Positions 17,815 through 26,323 of a DNA stretch of 64,000 nucleotides are shown here, in pieces; positions within the stretch are counted from its first letter, which is position 1; each line of letters starts with the position of its first letter. This stretch comes from Nakamurella lactea DSM 19367. Lineage in GTDB: Bacteria; Actinomycetota; Actinomycetes; Mycobacteriales; Nakamurellaceae. Made by a program: the position numbers and the translations under genes. Where the stretch lies: assembly GCF_000426645.1 (NCBI RefSeq), contig NZ_AUFT01000011.1, positions 62,001-126,000 of the forward strand, given 5' to 3'. The notes under the pieces were generated by a model that had not been told where the DNA came from, did no database searches, and worked only from the letters and a program-made list of their open reading frames with translations.

Positions 17815-19605
17815 TCAGTGCTTCTCGCCGGGAAGGTATTGCTGCATCTTCTGTTTGACGCCCTCCTTGACAACACCCCAGGTGTCCTCATCACCCTTGA
17901 GCAACGCACCGGCCATCGACTTCAGCTGCTCGAACGTGGTGTGCGGCGGGATCGGCGGCACCGATGCGTCGCAGCGGATGTCCAGCACCGTGGGCCGATC
18001 GGCCGACAGCGCCGTACGCCAGGCGCCGGCCAATTCTTCCGGATCGTCGATGTTCACTCCGGCCAGACCGAGAGAACGCGCGAATCCCGCATAGTCCACG
18101 TCGGGCAACGACTGTGATTCGGGGAAGGTCGGCGACCCTGCCATCGCCCGCAGCTCCCAGGTCACCTGGTTCAGATCGTTGTTGTGCAGGACGGCAACGA
18201 TCAGGTGCGGGTCGGTCCATTGCTCCCAGTACCGCGATACCGTGATCAGCTCGGCCGTCCCGTTCATCTGCATGGCACCGTCGCCGACCAGCGCGATCGA
18301 CGGCCGATCCGGGAACGCCCACTTCGCCCCGATCGCGTACGGCACCCCCGGCCCCATGGTGGCCAGCGTGCCGGATAGGGTTCCGCGGATGTCGCCGTGG
18401 AACTTGAGCTGCCGCGCGTACCAGTTCGCGGCCGTGCCGGAGTCGGAGGACACCATGGCGTCCGCCGGCAGTTGCCGGGACAGCTCATGGAAGATCCGCA
18501 TCGGATTGATCGGGTCGGCCCCCGTCATCGCCCGGCGCTCGACATCGTTCCACCAGGCGGCGACATCGGATTCGACGGTCTCCCGGAAGGAACGGTCCGC
18601 ATTGCGGTTCAGCAGTGGAATCAGCTGCTGGAGGGTAGTTTTCGCGTCACCGACCAGGTTGATCTCGTAGGGATAGCGCATGCCGATCCACTTGCCGGAC
18701 CGGTCGATCTGCACCGCCCTGGCCTGCTCGAGGCCGGGCATGAAGTTGAGGTAAGGGAAATTCGAACCGACCGTCAGCAAGGTGTCGCAGTTCTGCATCA
18801 TCCGATAGCTGGCGGTACTGCCGAGCAGCCCGATCGGCCCGGTGACCCACGGCAGCGTGTCGGAGAGCACGTCCTTGCCCAGCAACGCCTTGGCAGCTCC
18901 GGCCCCGAGCGATTCGGCGACCTCGGTGAGCTCCTGAACGCAGCCCCTGGCGCCCTGGCCGACCAACAGCGCCACCTTCGTCCCGGCATTGAGCAGTTCG
19001 GCGGCCGCCCGGACACCGGAGGGATCGGGGGCCGCTGTGCTCGACACCGTGCCAAGACTGGACGGAACGTCCTTCATCCCGTTCCCGGGCGTGACGTATT
19101 CCAGTTCCTGCACGTCGCCCGGGATGATCACGCAGGTGGGCGCCGATTCGGTGACGGCGATCCTGATCGCCCGATCGATCAGGTTCGGCAACTGCTCCGG
19201 CACCATGCAGGTCTGCACGTACTCACTACAGACATCCTTGAACAACGACTGCAGGTCCACTTCCTGCTGGTACGACCCGCCCATCGCGCTGCGCGCGGTC
19301 TGCCCGACGATGGCCACCACCGGCACGTGATCGAGCTTCGCGTCGTAGAGCCCGTTCAGCAGATGAATGGCCCCCGGCCCACTGGTCGCCGCGCACACGC
19401 CGACCTGCCCGGAGAACTTCGCATATCCGACCGCTTCGAACGCGGCCATCTCCTCGTGCCGAGCCTGCACGAACTGCGGCGGCGACTCCGCCCGCCCCCA
19501 GGCCGCGATCAGGCCGTTGATCCCGTCTCCCGGGAATCCGAACACCTGCTTGACGTCCCACTCACCAAGCCGCTCAAGTAGACGATCGGCCACAGTCGGT
19601 GCCAT
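17815..19605 (-). CDS. Thiamine-pyrophosphate enzyme, pyruvate oxidase/dehydrogenase (PoxB-like)
   Basis: 596 residues, the normal length. The start at ATG 19605 is supported by GAGGAG six bases upstream. Motifs: GFPGDGING near the N-terminus, the activating Glu in ARHEEMAAFEA, TSGPGAIHLLNGLYDAK, a central nucleotide-binding-like domain, and the TPP/magnesium motif GDGAMQMNGTAE continued by LHNNDLNQVTWE. PoxB-type enzymes decarboxylate pyruvate to acetate at the membrane and pass electrons to quinone, while related acetolactate synthases differ in the C-terminal part. It is the first gene of the seven-gene operon, consistent with oxidation of sugar-derived pyruvate. Confidence 0.85.
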   Translation of the reverse strand: MAPTVADRLLERLGEWDVKQVFGFPGDGINGLIAAWGRAESPPQFVQARHEEMAAFEAVGYAKFSGQVGVCAATSGPGAIHLLNGLYDAKLDHVPVVAIVGQTARSAMGGSYQQEVDLQSLFKDVCSEYVQTCMVPEQLPNLIDRAIRIAVTESAPTCVIIPGDVQELEYVTPGNGMKDVPSSLGTVSSTAAPDPSGVRAAAELLNAGTKVALLVGQGARGCVQELTEVAESLGAGAAKALLGKDVLSDTLPWVTGPIGLLGSTASYRMMQNCDTLLTVGSNFPYLNFMPGLEQARAVQIDRSGKWIGMRYPYEINLVGDAKTTLQQLIPLLNRNADRSFRETVESDVAAWWNDVERRAMTGADPINPMRIFHELSRQLPADAMVSSDSGTAANWYARQLKFHGDIRGTLSGTLATMGPGVPYAIGAKWAFPDRPSIALVGDGAMQMNGTAELITVSRYWEQWTDPHLIVAVLHNNDLNQVTWELRAMAGSPTFPESQSLPDVDYAGFARSLGLAGVNIDDPEELAGAWRTALSADRPTVLDIRCDASVPPIPPHTTFEQLKSMAGALLKGDEDTWGVVKEGVKQKMQQYLPGEKH

Positions 19606-19847
19606 CAATATCTCCTCGTCGGGCCTTCTGGAGTCGACCGGATCGCCTTCGCCACCCGGGGTTGTGTTGCCCGTGACGAATTCGGTGCCCACATGTGCGG
19701 TTCGGCAAACCGATCCCAGCCGTCCCGAGAATTCCCGCCCGGGCAGGCGCTCGACGAGCCGATCGAGGAATAGTCCGAGCTGATCGGGGCACTGGACCAG
19801 CGCGCTATCAGATGAGCCTGCGCAGGTCGAGTGGATCGGAGAACGAC

Positions 19848-20882
19848 GTGTTATCCAGGACGAGATCGCCCCGAACTGTGGTGGTGACCGGCGCCAGCGG
19901 CGGCATCGGGCGGGCCTCCGCTGTCGCCTTTGCCGCCCGCGGCGACCGAGTGGCGCTGCTGGCGCGGGGTGCGAAGGGACTGGCCGCGGCGTCGGACCAG
20001 ATCCGGGCGGCCGGCGGCACCGCGGTGCCGCTCGAAGTGGACTCCGCCGATCCCGATGCCGTCGAGTCGGCCGCAGCGACCGTCGAGGCAGAGCTCGGGC
20101 CGATCGATATCTGGGTCAACGACGCGTTCACCTCGGTGTTCGCACCGTTCCACCAGATCAGCGCGGCGGAGTTCAAACGGGTCACCGAGGTCAGTTACCT
20201 CGGATACGTCTACGGCACCCAGTCCGCGCTGCGCCGGATGCGCGAGCGCGACAGCGGGACGATCGTCCAGGTCGGGTCGGCGCTCGCCTACCGGGGCATT
20301 CCGCTGCAGTCGGCCTACTGCGGCGCCAAGCACGCCATCCAAGGATTCAACGAGGCACTGCGCTGTGAGCTGTTGCACGACAACAGCAACGTGCACGTCA
20401 GCATGGTCCAGATGCCGGCCGTCAACACTCCACAGTTCTCCTGGGTGCTCTCCCGGCTGCCGCGTCACGCTCAGCCCGTGCCGCCCATCTATCCCCCGGA
20501 AATGGTCGCCCGGTCGGTGCTGCACGCCGCCGATCATCCGCACCGCCGGGAATACTGGGTGGGCACCAGCACGGCGCTCACCCTGGCCGCCAACGCCATC
20601 GCACCGGGCGTTCTGGATCGTTACCTGGGGCGGACCGGCTTCGATTCGCAACAGACCGATCAGTCGACAGATCCGGATGCCCCGGTGAACCTCTGGGAAC
20701 CGGCGGATGGCAGCGCCGGCAAGGACTTCGGGGCTGACGGCATCTTCGATTCCCGCACCGTCCACGTTGACCCCCAACTGTGGGCATCCCGGCATCACGG
20801 CATTCTCGGCGCCGTTGCCGCGGCTGCCGTCGGGGCCGCTGCCGCCGCCGGGGTCGGCGGGGTCCTCGGGCGTCGTCGATGA
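19848..20882 (+). CDS. Short-chain dehydrogenase/reductase with C-terminal membrane tail
   Basis: 344 residues from GTG 19848, chosen for the GGAG six bases upstream; an in-frame ATG at 19812 would add 12 residues. The Rossmann motif TGASGGIGRA, the NAG-like position VNDAF, the catalytic Ser and the YCGAK (Tyr-x3-Lys) pair are present. A C-terminal extension ends in an Ala/Gly-rich hydrophobic helix followed by RRR, so the enzyme is probably tethered to the membrane. Its stop overlaps the next start by 4 bp. The substrate is unknown; such SDR-GH15 gene pairs are common in actinobacteria. Confidence 0.85.
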   Translation: MLSRTRSPRTVVVTGASGGIGRASAVAFAARGDRVALLARGAKGLAAASDQIRAAGGTAVPLEVDSADPDAVESAAATVEAELGPIDIWVNDAFTSVFAPFHQISAAEFKRVTEVSYLGYVYGTQSALRRMRERDSGTIVQVGSALAYRGIPLQSAYCGAKHAIQGFNEALRCELLHDNSNVHVSMVQMPAVNTPQFSWVLSRLPRHAQPVPPIYPPEMVARSVLHAADHPHRREYWVGTSTALTLAANAIAPGVLDRYLGRTGFDSQQTDQSTDPDAPVNLWEPADGSAGKDFGADGIFDSRTVHVDPQLWASRHHGILGAVAAAAVGAAAAAGVGGVLGRRR

Positions 20883-21256
20883 CCCGGCCACCGCGCCGGT
20901 CTGCCGCGCGAACGACGGCGTGCCTGCGGTCCGCGGCCGGCGTCGCGGGTGGCATCGCGATGCTGCTGCGGCCGGACGCTGTTGCGGCTGCCGCGGCCGG
21001 TGACGGCACCCGACCGCGGGCCGAATTGATCGTCGTTCTCGGACTGCGGGAGCTGACCCAGGGGCTGGTGATCCTGCGGTGGCCGGCGCGACCGATCGCG
21101 ACCGTCGGGATGGCCGTCGATCTGCTGCACGGCATGTCGATGCTGGCGGCCCGGCGGCTCACTCCCACATTCCGCACCGCCGCCACCCGGAGCGCCGTGG
21201 CGGCCTTCGCCGGCGCCACTGCTTTGTTGCCCGCGGCAATGGGCGGCCACGGATGA
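20879..21256 (+). CDS. Small hypothetical membrane protein
   Basis: 125 residues. Hydrophobic stretches (LRSAAGVAGGIAMLL, AVAAFAGATALLPAAMG) and a central IVVLGLRELTQGLVIL suggest three or four membrane segments. The ATG overlaps the SDR stop, and its own stop overlaps the GH15 start, both by 4 bp, so it is the middle gene of a coupled three-gene operon. No family is recognised. Confidence 0.7.
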   Translation: MTRPPRRSAARTTACLRSAAGVAGGIAMLLRPDAVAAAAAGDGTRPRAELIVVLGLRELTQGLVILRWPARPIATVGMAVDLLHGMSMLAARRLTPTFRTAATRSAVAAFAGATALLPAAMGGHG

Positions 21257-23064
21257 CGCCGCGCGCGACCCCGGCTCCGGTGGCAGGTCAGCTCGGTGCC
21301 GCGGAGTTCGGCCCGTTCGCGCCGCAGACGTTGCGGCAGTATGCGTTGCTGGCCGACGGCATCCGCGGTGCGCTGATCGGACCACGCGGCGACGTCAGCT
21401 GGATGTGCGTGCCACGCTGGGACTCCGACGCGGTGTTCTGCTCGCTGATCGGGGGTCTGGGCGGATATGCGATCACGCCCACCGACCGGCACGTCTGGGG
21501 CGGCTACTACGAAGAAGGTTCGCTGATCTGGCGCAGCCGGTGGGTCCTCACCGACGGACTGATCGAGTGCCGGGAAGCACTGGCATTCCCCGGCCGCACC
21601 GACCGGGCGGTGCTGTTGCGTCGCGTGACGGCCCTGAACGGCGACGCGCGGGTGCGGGTGCTGCTGTCCCCCCGAGCCGGCTACGGCCGACACCAGTTCA
21701 CCGCGTTGCACCGCGACGACAGCGGATGGACGGCCCGCTCGGGGCCGCTGCGGCTGCGCCTCACCGGCGCCGACGGCGCCCGGCCGGATGGCACTCGAAA
21801 CGACCGATGGCTGGTCGCCGATCTCGTCGTCCCGGAGGGCACGCATCACGATCTGGTGCTGGAAATCGGCGACCAGGAGCTCACCGACGACCCGGTCGAC
21901 CCCCGGCAGGCCTGGCAGCAGACCGAGAACGCTTGGCGGGCAGAAGTACCCGCGCTGGACAACTGCATCGGCGCGGGCGACGCCCGCCGGTCGTATGCGG
22001 TGCTACGGGGACTGACCAGTCCCGGCGGTGGGATGGTGGCGGCGGCCACCACGAGCTTGCCCGAGCGTGCCTCGGCGGGTCGCAACTACGACTATCGGTA
22101 TGTCTGGATCCGCGATCAGTGCTACACCGGGGTCGCCGCTGCCGCGGCCGGTGGTACCGCGTTGCTCGATGCGGCAGTGGGTTTCGTCGCCGGCCGGCTG
22201 ATCGAACACGGCGACCAGTTACGTCCGGCGTACACGACCGAGGCCGGCCGGGTGCCAGATCAGCGCGAGCTCGATCTGCCGGGCTATCCGGGCGGCCACA
22301 ATCTCGTGGGTAACTGGGTCAACCGACAGTTCCAGTTGGATGCCTTCGGCGAGTCGCTGGTGCTGTTCGCGGCGGCCGCCCGGGACGACCGGATGGACGG
22401 AACCTCCTGGCAAGCAGCGGATGTCGCTGCGACCGCGATCGCCGACAGATGGACAGAGCCGGACGCAGGCATCTGGGAGATCGACAATCGCAACTGGACG
22501 CACAGCCGGCTGGCCTGCGTCGCCGGTCTCCGGTCACTGGCGGCGGCCGGGGCACCGGCGGCGCGGGCCGCCGAATGGGTGGCGCTGGCCGACCGGATCC
22601 TCGCCGAGACGGACCGGACCGGACTGCATGCCACCGGCTACTGGCAGCGGTCACCGGACGATCTGGCGGTGGACGGCTCGCTGTTGTTGCCCCCGCTGCG
22701 CGGCGCGTTCGCGGCCGATGACCCGCGAACCGTTGCCACCCTTGAGGTTTACGCCCGTGACCTGGTCACCGACGGTTACGCCTATCGGTTCCGTCACGAT
22801 GATCGCCAGCTGGCCGAAGCGGAGGGTTCGTTCACGCTCTGCGGATTCACCATGGCGATGGCGCTGCATCAGCAGGGTCGAGCGGTCGCGGCCCGGGGTT
22901 GGTTCGAGCGAACCCGGGCGGTGAGCGGCCCACCTGCGTTGTACAGCGAAGAGTACGACGTGGCCCAGCACCAGCTGCGCGGCAACATCCCGCAGGCGTT
23001 CGTGCATGCGCTGCACCTGGAGTCGGCGGCCCGGCTGGCCGGCCCGCCCAGCCAGCAGGAGTGA
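21253..23064 (+). CDS. Glycoside hydrolase family 15 protein (glucoamylase/trehalase-like)
   Basis: 603 residues, typical of the bacterial GH15 group with an N-terminal beta-sandwich (ALIGPRGDVSWMCVPRWDSDAVF) and a C-terminal (alpha/alpha)6 barrel. The barrel shows RNYDYRYVWIRDQCYT, WEIDNRNWTHSRL and the late SEEYDVAQHQLRGNIPQAFVH segment, which carries one of the catalytic carboxylates. No signal peptide is present, so it acts in the cytoplasm, perhaps on trehalose or maltodextrins. The start overlaps the stop of the small membrane protein gene by 4 bp. Confidence 0.88.
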   Translation: MTPRATPAPVAGQLGAAEFGPFAPQTLRQYALLADGIRGALIGPRGDVSWMCVPRWDSDAVFCSLIGGLGGYAITPTDRHVWGGYYEEGSLIWRSRWVLTDGLIECREALAFPGRTDRAVLLRRVTALNGDARVRVLLSPRAGYGRHQFTALHRDDSGWTARSGPLRLRLTGADGARPDGTRNDRWLVADLVVPEGTHHDLVLEIGDQELTDDPVDPRQAWQQTENAWRAEVPALDNCIGAGDARRSYAVLRGLTSPGGGMVAAATTSLPERASAGRNYDYRYVWIRDQCYTGVAAAAAGGTALLDAAVGFVAGRLIEHGDQLRPAYTTEAGRVPDQRELDLPGYPGGHNLVGNWVNRQFQLDAFGESLVLFAAAARDDRMDGTSWQAADVAATAIADRWTEPDAGIWEIDNRNWTHSRLACVAGLRSLAAAGAPAARAAEWVALADRILAETDRTGLHATGYWQRSPDDLAVDGSLLLPPLRGAFAADDPRTVATLEVYARDLVTDGYAYRFRHDDRQLAEAEGSFTLCGFTMAMALHQQGRAVAARGWFERTRAVSGPPALYSEEYDVAQHQLRGNIPQAFVHALHLESAARLAGPPSQQE

Positions 23065-23109
23065 ACCAGGGACCGACCTGATCACGCCCCGGCGTTGTGC
23101 CCGTCGCGT

Positions 23110-23889
23110 TCACGCGGCCAGCCGCTGCTGCAATTTCGACAGCGCGCACCGAAGGAGTCGGGACACCTGCATCTGGCTGACCCCGATCCTCAAGCCGATC
23201 TCATCTTGGGTGAGGTCCTGGAAGTACCGCAGCGCCAGCAGGTGTCGTTCTCGCTCGGTCAGGCAGGCGATCGCCTCGCGCAACATCGTCCGGACCTCGA
23301 CGGCGTCCAGTTCCCGTTCGGCAGCAAGACTCGGCGGGGCGATCGCGTCGAACGGGGCAGCGTCCAGACTGGTGAAGTCGGTGGCGCAGCGGGCTATCGC
23401 GTCGGCATCCACCTCCCGGCGCGCGACACCCGCGGCCTCGGCGAGTTCGTCCGGTGTGGGGACGCGCCTGAGGAAACTCAGATCTCCTCTGGCCATGGCC
23501 ACCGCTGTGCCGACCTCTTGCAGATGCCGTGGCAATCGAATCATCGGTGCTACGTCGCGAAAGTAACGCTTGAGTTCACCGACGATCATCGGTCTCGCAT
23601 ACTGGAGAAATCCGCCGGTCGGCTGCGCCTTCCAGCCCCGCACCGCCTTCGTCAGCCCCACCTGGGCGACCTGGACCAGGTCCTCCAGATCCGCTCCCCG
23701 CCCGAGAAAGCCGGCCGCCAGCGCTGCGGCAAAAGTTCGAAAGCGGATCACCAGCGACTGCTCAGCAGCCCGGATCGCGCCCGGACTTCGAGAGTTTCGC
23801 GCCAGCGTCAATGCGTCAAGCAACTCGGCCGCGTCGGAACTTCGGTCGACGACCGTTCGGCGATCGGATACGGGGGCAAGGTCCACCAT
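23110..23889 (-). CDS. SigB/SigF-type alternative RNA polymerase sigma factor
   Basis: 259 residues. Region 2 is seen as GRGADLEDLVQVAQVGLTKAV, region 3 as PTPDELAEAAGVARREVDADAI, and region 4 as LTERERHLLALRYFQDLTQ followed by EIGLRIGVSQMQVSRLL, the helix-turn-helix for the -35 element. The linker RYFRDVAPMIRLPRHLQ is typical of the SigB/SigF/SigG group used in general stress responses. The ATG at 23889 is preceded by GAGG. Just upstream in the same direction lies a PAS-ANTAR regulator. No anti-sigma factor of the RsbW type is adjacent. Confidence 0.88.
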   Translation of the reverse strand: MVDLAPVSDRRTVVDRSSDAAELLDALTLARNSRSPGAIRAAEQSLVIRFRTFAAALAAGFLGRGADLEDLVQVAQVGLTKAVRGWKAQPTGGFLQYARPMIVGELKRYFRDVAPMIRLPRHLQEVGTAVAMARGDLSFLRRVPTPDELAEAAGVARREVDADAIARCATDFTSLDAAPFDAIAPPSLAAERELDAVEVRTMLREAIACLTERERHLLALRYFQDLTQDEIGLRIGVSQMQVSRLLRCALSKLQQRLAA

Positions 23890-24019
23890 GGCACGCCTCG
23901 ATTGCAGTAAGGAGGCTGGCGCGTGGTTTGACCAGACCTCCAGGCAACCACTGCGCGCCCGCTGATGCAAGGTCTCAGCCCGATCGATCGTGAACCGCCG
24001 GCGCCCGGTGCGTCGCCGC

Positions 24020-24766
24020 TCAGGAAATTTCGTCGACGCGTGCCGGCAGACCCCGGGGATCGGGCTCCCGTGGCAGGGCGGCCGTCGCCGGATCGGCCAG
24101 CGCCGGCGGGATGACGTCCACCGCGCCGACCATGCCAACCAGGATCGTATGGATCTTCCGCCGCGGCGGCATGGCGGCCAGCTCAGGATCATTGAGACCA
24201 TCCAGAAGCCGCTGCACGAGGTCGCGGACCCGGATGTTGGCGTGCTGGGAGTGCCACCGCAGCAAGGCGAACGCCTCCTCGTCGTCGAGCGAGTAGGCCA
24301 GCATCAACGCACCTTTGACCTGCTCGATCGCGCCCCTGTTGGCCACCGCGGACTCCAGCGCCGTCGTTGTCCGCTCGGAGACATCCGCTCGCAGCGGTTC
24401 AGTGACGTCCAAGAAGTAGCCGTGCAGCCCGATCACCGCACCGGTGGGTCCGACATCACCCGAAGCCAGCACGACCACCGTGCGGCATTTCCCGTCAGCG
24501 CCGTTGATCCGATACCGGCAGCTGAATGGCTCGCCGGTGGCCAACGCGGTGGTGACTGCGGCCGATACCCGGTCCCGATCGTCGGGATGGCGATGGGCGA
24601 TCATCAACTCGCCGGTCGGCAACACCTCGCCCGGGCGGAACCCGTGGAGGGCGAACACGCCCGCCGACCACGCCCAGGTATCGCCGACGAGGTGATAGCG
24701 GAAACCGGCGACGGGAATCGAAGGTCCACCGGCTACCGCCTCGACGGCCGGGATCAGATCGTCCAT
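24020..24766 (-). CDS. PAS and ANTAR domain regulator
   Basis: 248 residues. The N-terminal half is a PAS fold (WAWSAGVFALHGFRPGEVLP, HRHPDDRDRV, GLHGYFLDVTEPLR) likely to sense a small ligand or redox state. The C-terminal half is an ANTAR RNA-binding domain, with ANRGAIEQVKGALMLAYSLD and LLRWHSQHANIRVRDLVQ. ANTAR proteins bind paired hairpins in mRNA leaders and prevent termination. It lies 130 bp upstream of the stress sigma factor in the same direction. A separate broken ANTAR segment is found at 26240-26323. Confidence 0.88.
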   Translation of the reverse strand: MDDLIPAVEAVAGGPSIPVAGFRYHLVGDTWAWSAGVFALHGFRPGEVLPTGELMIAHRHPDDRDRVSAAVTTALATGEPFSCRYRINGADGKCRTVVVLASGDVGPTGAVIGLHGYFLDVTEPLRADVSERTTTALESAVANRGAIEQVKGALMLAYSLDDEEAFALLRWHSQHANIRVRDLVQRLLDGLNDPELAAMPPRRKIHTILVGMVGAVDVIPPALADPATAALPREPDPRGLPARVDEIS

Positions 24767-24812
24767 TGGACCCTCCGTTGAGGTTCACGACAGTCGGTCG
24801 GAGAATACGGCC

Positions 24813-25389
24813 TCAGCTCTTGCGGCGGGCGCCGGTCCGGGTCGCCACCCTATTATTCGCCGCCTGCTTCGCGGTGGCAGCTCCGGCGTCGGTCAGGGTT
24901 CCGCTCGGCGACTCCAGGTGCGCACGCACGAACCAGTGGAACAGTTCCAGCGAGTGCAAGTGACCGATCAGCATGTCGTTGCTCACCGGGTCGCTGTCCT
25001 CCACGTCCGCCGCCGCCTGCCGATGCGCGGCGATGACGCCCTGGTAGACCTGATCGAGAGCACCCAAATGGGCGATCGCATCGTCCCGGCCGATCGCGTA
25101 GGCGCCCCATCACGGCCGGCTACCAACGCTCCTGGGGTGCCGACCACTTCCCCGCCGAGGGTGGCGATCCGCTCGGCGATCTGATCGACGAACGCCCGAA
25201 CATCGTCGATCTGCGGGTCCAGCATCTCGTGCACCGCGATGAAGTGCGGACCTACCGCGTTCCAATGTACGTGTTTGAGCGTCAGCGCCGGCGGTCCCCC
25301 TGGCTGTTGGTTGAACCAGGGGGACCTTGCGACGCGCCGATCCCGGGCTCGACGCGCAACTCTTGCTTGGTGTACTCCGTCCGCATTCC
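24813..25389 (-). pseudogene. dps: Dps (DNA-binding ferritin) gene, broken by two frameshifts
   Basis: Three frames together rebuild a Dps protein. ATG 25389, with AAGGGGG eight bases upstream, opens MRTEYTKQELRVEPGIGASQG. A second frame gives ALTLKHVHWNAVGPHF and HEMLDPQIDDVRAFVD, containing ferroxidase-centre residues, and continues to VGTPGALVAGRD. A third frame gives YAIGRDDAIAHLGALDQVYQ and ELFHWFVRAHLE to the stop at 24813. One shift lies near 25290-25326, where a hairpin replaces the usual start of helix A (the LQxRLxALxDL region); the other lies in GGGGCGCC near 25095. Both are near G/C runs, so sequencing error is possible, but the lost helix segment argues for a real defect. Intact Dps protects DNA and stores iron. 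Confidence 0.72.
25293..25326. repeat. Perfect inverted repeat inside the broken dps gene
   Basis: GGTCCCCCTGG (25293-25303) and CCAGGGGGACC (25316-25326) form an 11-bp perfect stem with a 12-base loop. It occupies the place where Dps homologues encode the start of the first long helix, and the reading frame changes across it. It could be a small mobile hairpin, an excision scar or a REP-like element; other copies were not seen in this window. Confidence 0.7.
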
Positions 25390-25674
25390 TCAATCCCCCT
25401 TGTCGCGATTTCACCCGGACGGTGTAGCGAGGACGGCTGTCGGCACGTAGCCAATCGCCAGTGCAGGTCAGGCGGGCCTTGACGGCTCCGCGGAACCGAT
25501 GGGCCGATCGGTCAGGGTCGTGCACGAACCGGCGACAGGCGCTACTCCTCGTGGCATTGATTCGGACAATCCGGCGAACAGTCCAGCAAGAGGGTGGTGC
25601 CGGCTCGCCGCATTGCGGTCTTGTAGGCGCGCGCCTGGTGGAGAACACTGGTAGCCGACACCCGGGAGGTCGTG

Positions 25675-25887
25675 ATGAGCGCAGCCACACCTACTGTGCA
25701 CCAGGCACTTTCACCGATTCGGGTCGAGCGGTTCCCGCGCGACGATCGCCCGGAAGACGACAGCCATCGCGGTCTTGCGTCGGCCACCGAACGTGTTCCG
25801 GTAGGCCGAAGCACTGCCGCCTTCGAGCCTCATGGCTTCGCCAACGCCGGGCCGGATTGCTACTGGGAGGTCCTTCCCGGTCGATGA
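25675..25887 (+). CDS. Possible small protein, unknown function
   Basis: A 70-codon frame opens with ATG 25675 and has a strong ribosome site GGGAGG five bases upstream. The product is hydrophilic, rich in Arg, Pro and Asp, and has no recognised domain or signal. Codon use is ordinary. It stands alone between the broken dps gene and DUF6131. The ribosome site is the main reason to list it; it may not be a real gene. Confidence 0.3.
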   Translation: MSAATPTVHQALSPIRVERFPRDDRPEDDSHRGLASATERVPVGRSTAAFEPHGFANAGPDCYWEVLPGR

Positions 25888-25911
25888 CCACCCGGCCGGG
25901 TCGCGGCGGTG

Positions 25912-26067
25912 CTAGTACCAGACCTTTCGGCCGGCGACGGCGTGCCCCATCGCGCCCAGGATCCACAGGATGGCCCCGACGACCACCAGGATGATCCCGA
26001 TGGTCCACAACCATGGCAGTCCGACGATGAATCCGATCACCAGACAGATGATGCCCAGGACAATCAT
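25912..26067 (-). CDS. DUF6131-type small hydrophobic membrane protein
   Basis: 51 residues, almost all hydrophobic: two membrane helices (IVLGIICLVIGFIVGL and TIGIILVVVGAILWILG) joined by a short LPWLW turn, ending in a short basic tail AGRKVWY. The start is fixed by GAGAGGAG about five bases before ATG 26067. Proteins of this pattern are widespread in actinobacteria and often belong to stress regulons; the function is unknown. A SigB/F-like promoter is visible 62 bp upstream (26129-26153). Confidence 0.8.
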   Translation of the reverse strand: MIVLGIICLVIGFIVGLPWLWTIGIILVVVGAILWILGAMGHAVAGRKVWY

Positions 26068-26128
26068 CCGTGCTCCTCTCTCAGCAGGCGCCCGACGGCG
26101 ACCGCACGGCCGCACTCCAATCGGGTCT

Positions 26129-26153
26129 GTATCCGGGTTCGGCGTTTTGAAAC
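26129..26153 (-). promoter_or_regulatory. Candidate SigB/SigF-type promoter of the DUF6131 gene
   Basis: On the minus strand GTTT is followed after 15 bases by GGATAC, close to the GTTT-N15/16-GGGTAT pattern of actinobacterial SigF/SigB promoters. It ends 62 bp before the start codon. The sigma factor at 23110-23889 is the natural candidate to use it. Confidence 0.4.
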
Positions 26154-26239
26154 CTCCTCGAAGCGTTCAGCTCCGGCGATGGCATGCATGAACCGCGTGC
26201 GCCCCAGGCACTGGCATCAGCACGGCACGACAGTCGTGG

Positions 26240-26323
26240 CATGCCCTTGGCCTGTTCGATGCGCACCCGGGTGTTCAGCGCGGTCTGCAGCTGCTCGGTG
26301 AGGACTGTTTGGTCACGGGTCAT
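26240..26323 (-). pseudogene. ANTAR-domain gene remnant
   Basis: The first 28 codons from ATG 26323 read MTRDQTVLTEQLQTALNTR followed by VRIEQAKGM, which is the beginning of an ANTAR domain (helix one and the EQAKG signature). After that the frame loses all similarity, and neither alternative frame restores the second and third helices. It overlaps the end of the DUF1365 gene by 11 bp. It is best read as a truncated relic of an ANTAR regulator. Confidence 0.5.

Noticed and set aside
19606-19760. GTTT-N16-GGGCAC upstream of the TPP enzyme as a SigB/F promoter
   Set aside because: The key T of the -10 is changed to C, and such partial matches are expected by chance.
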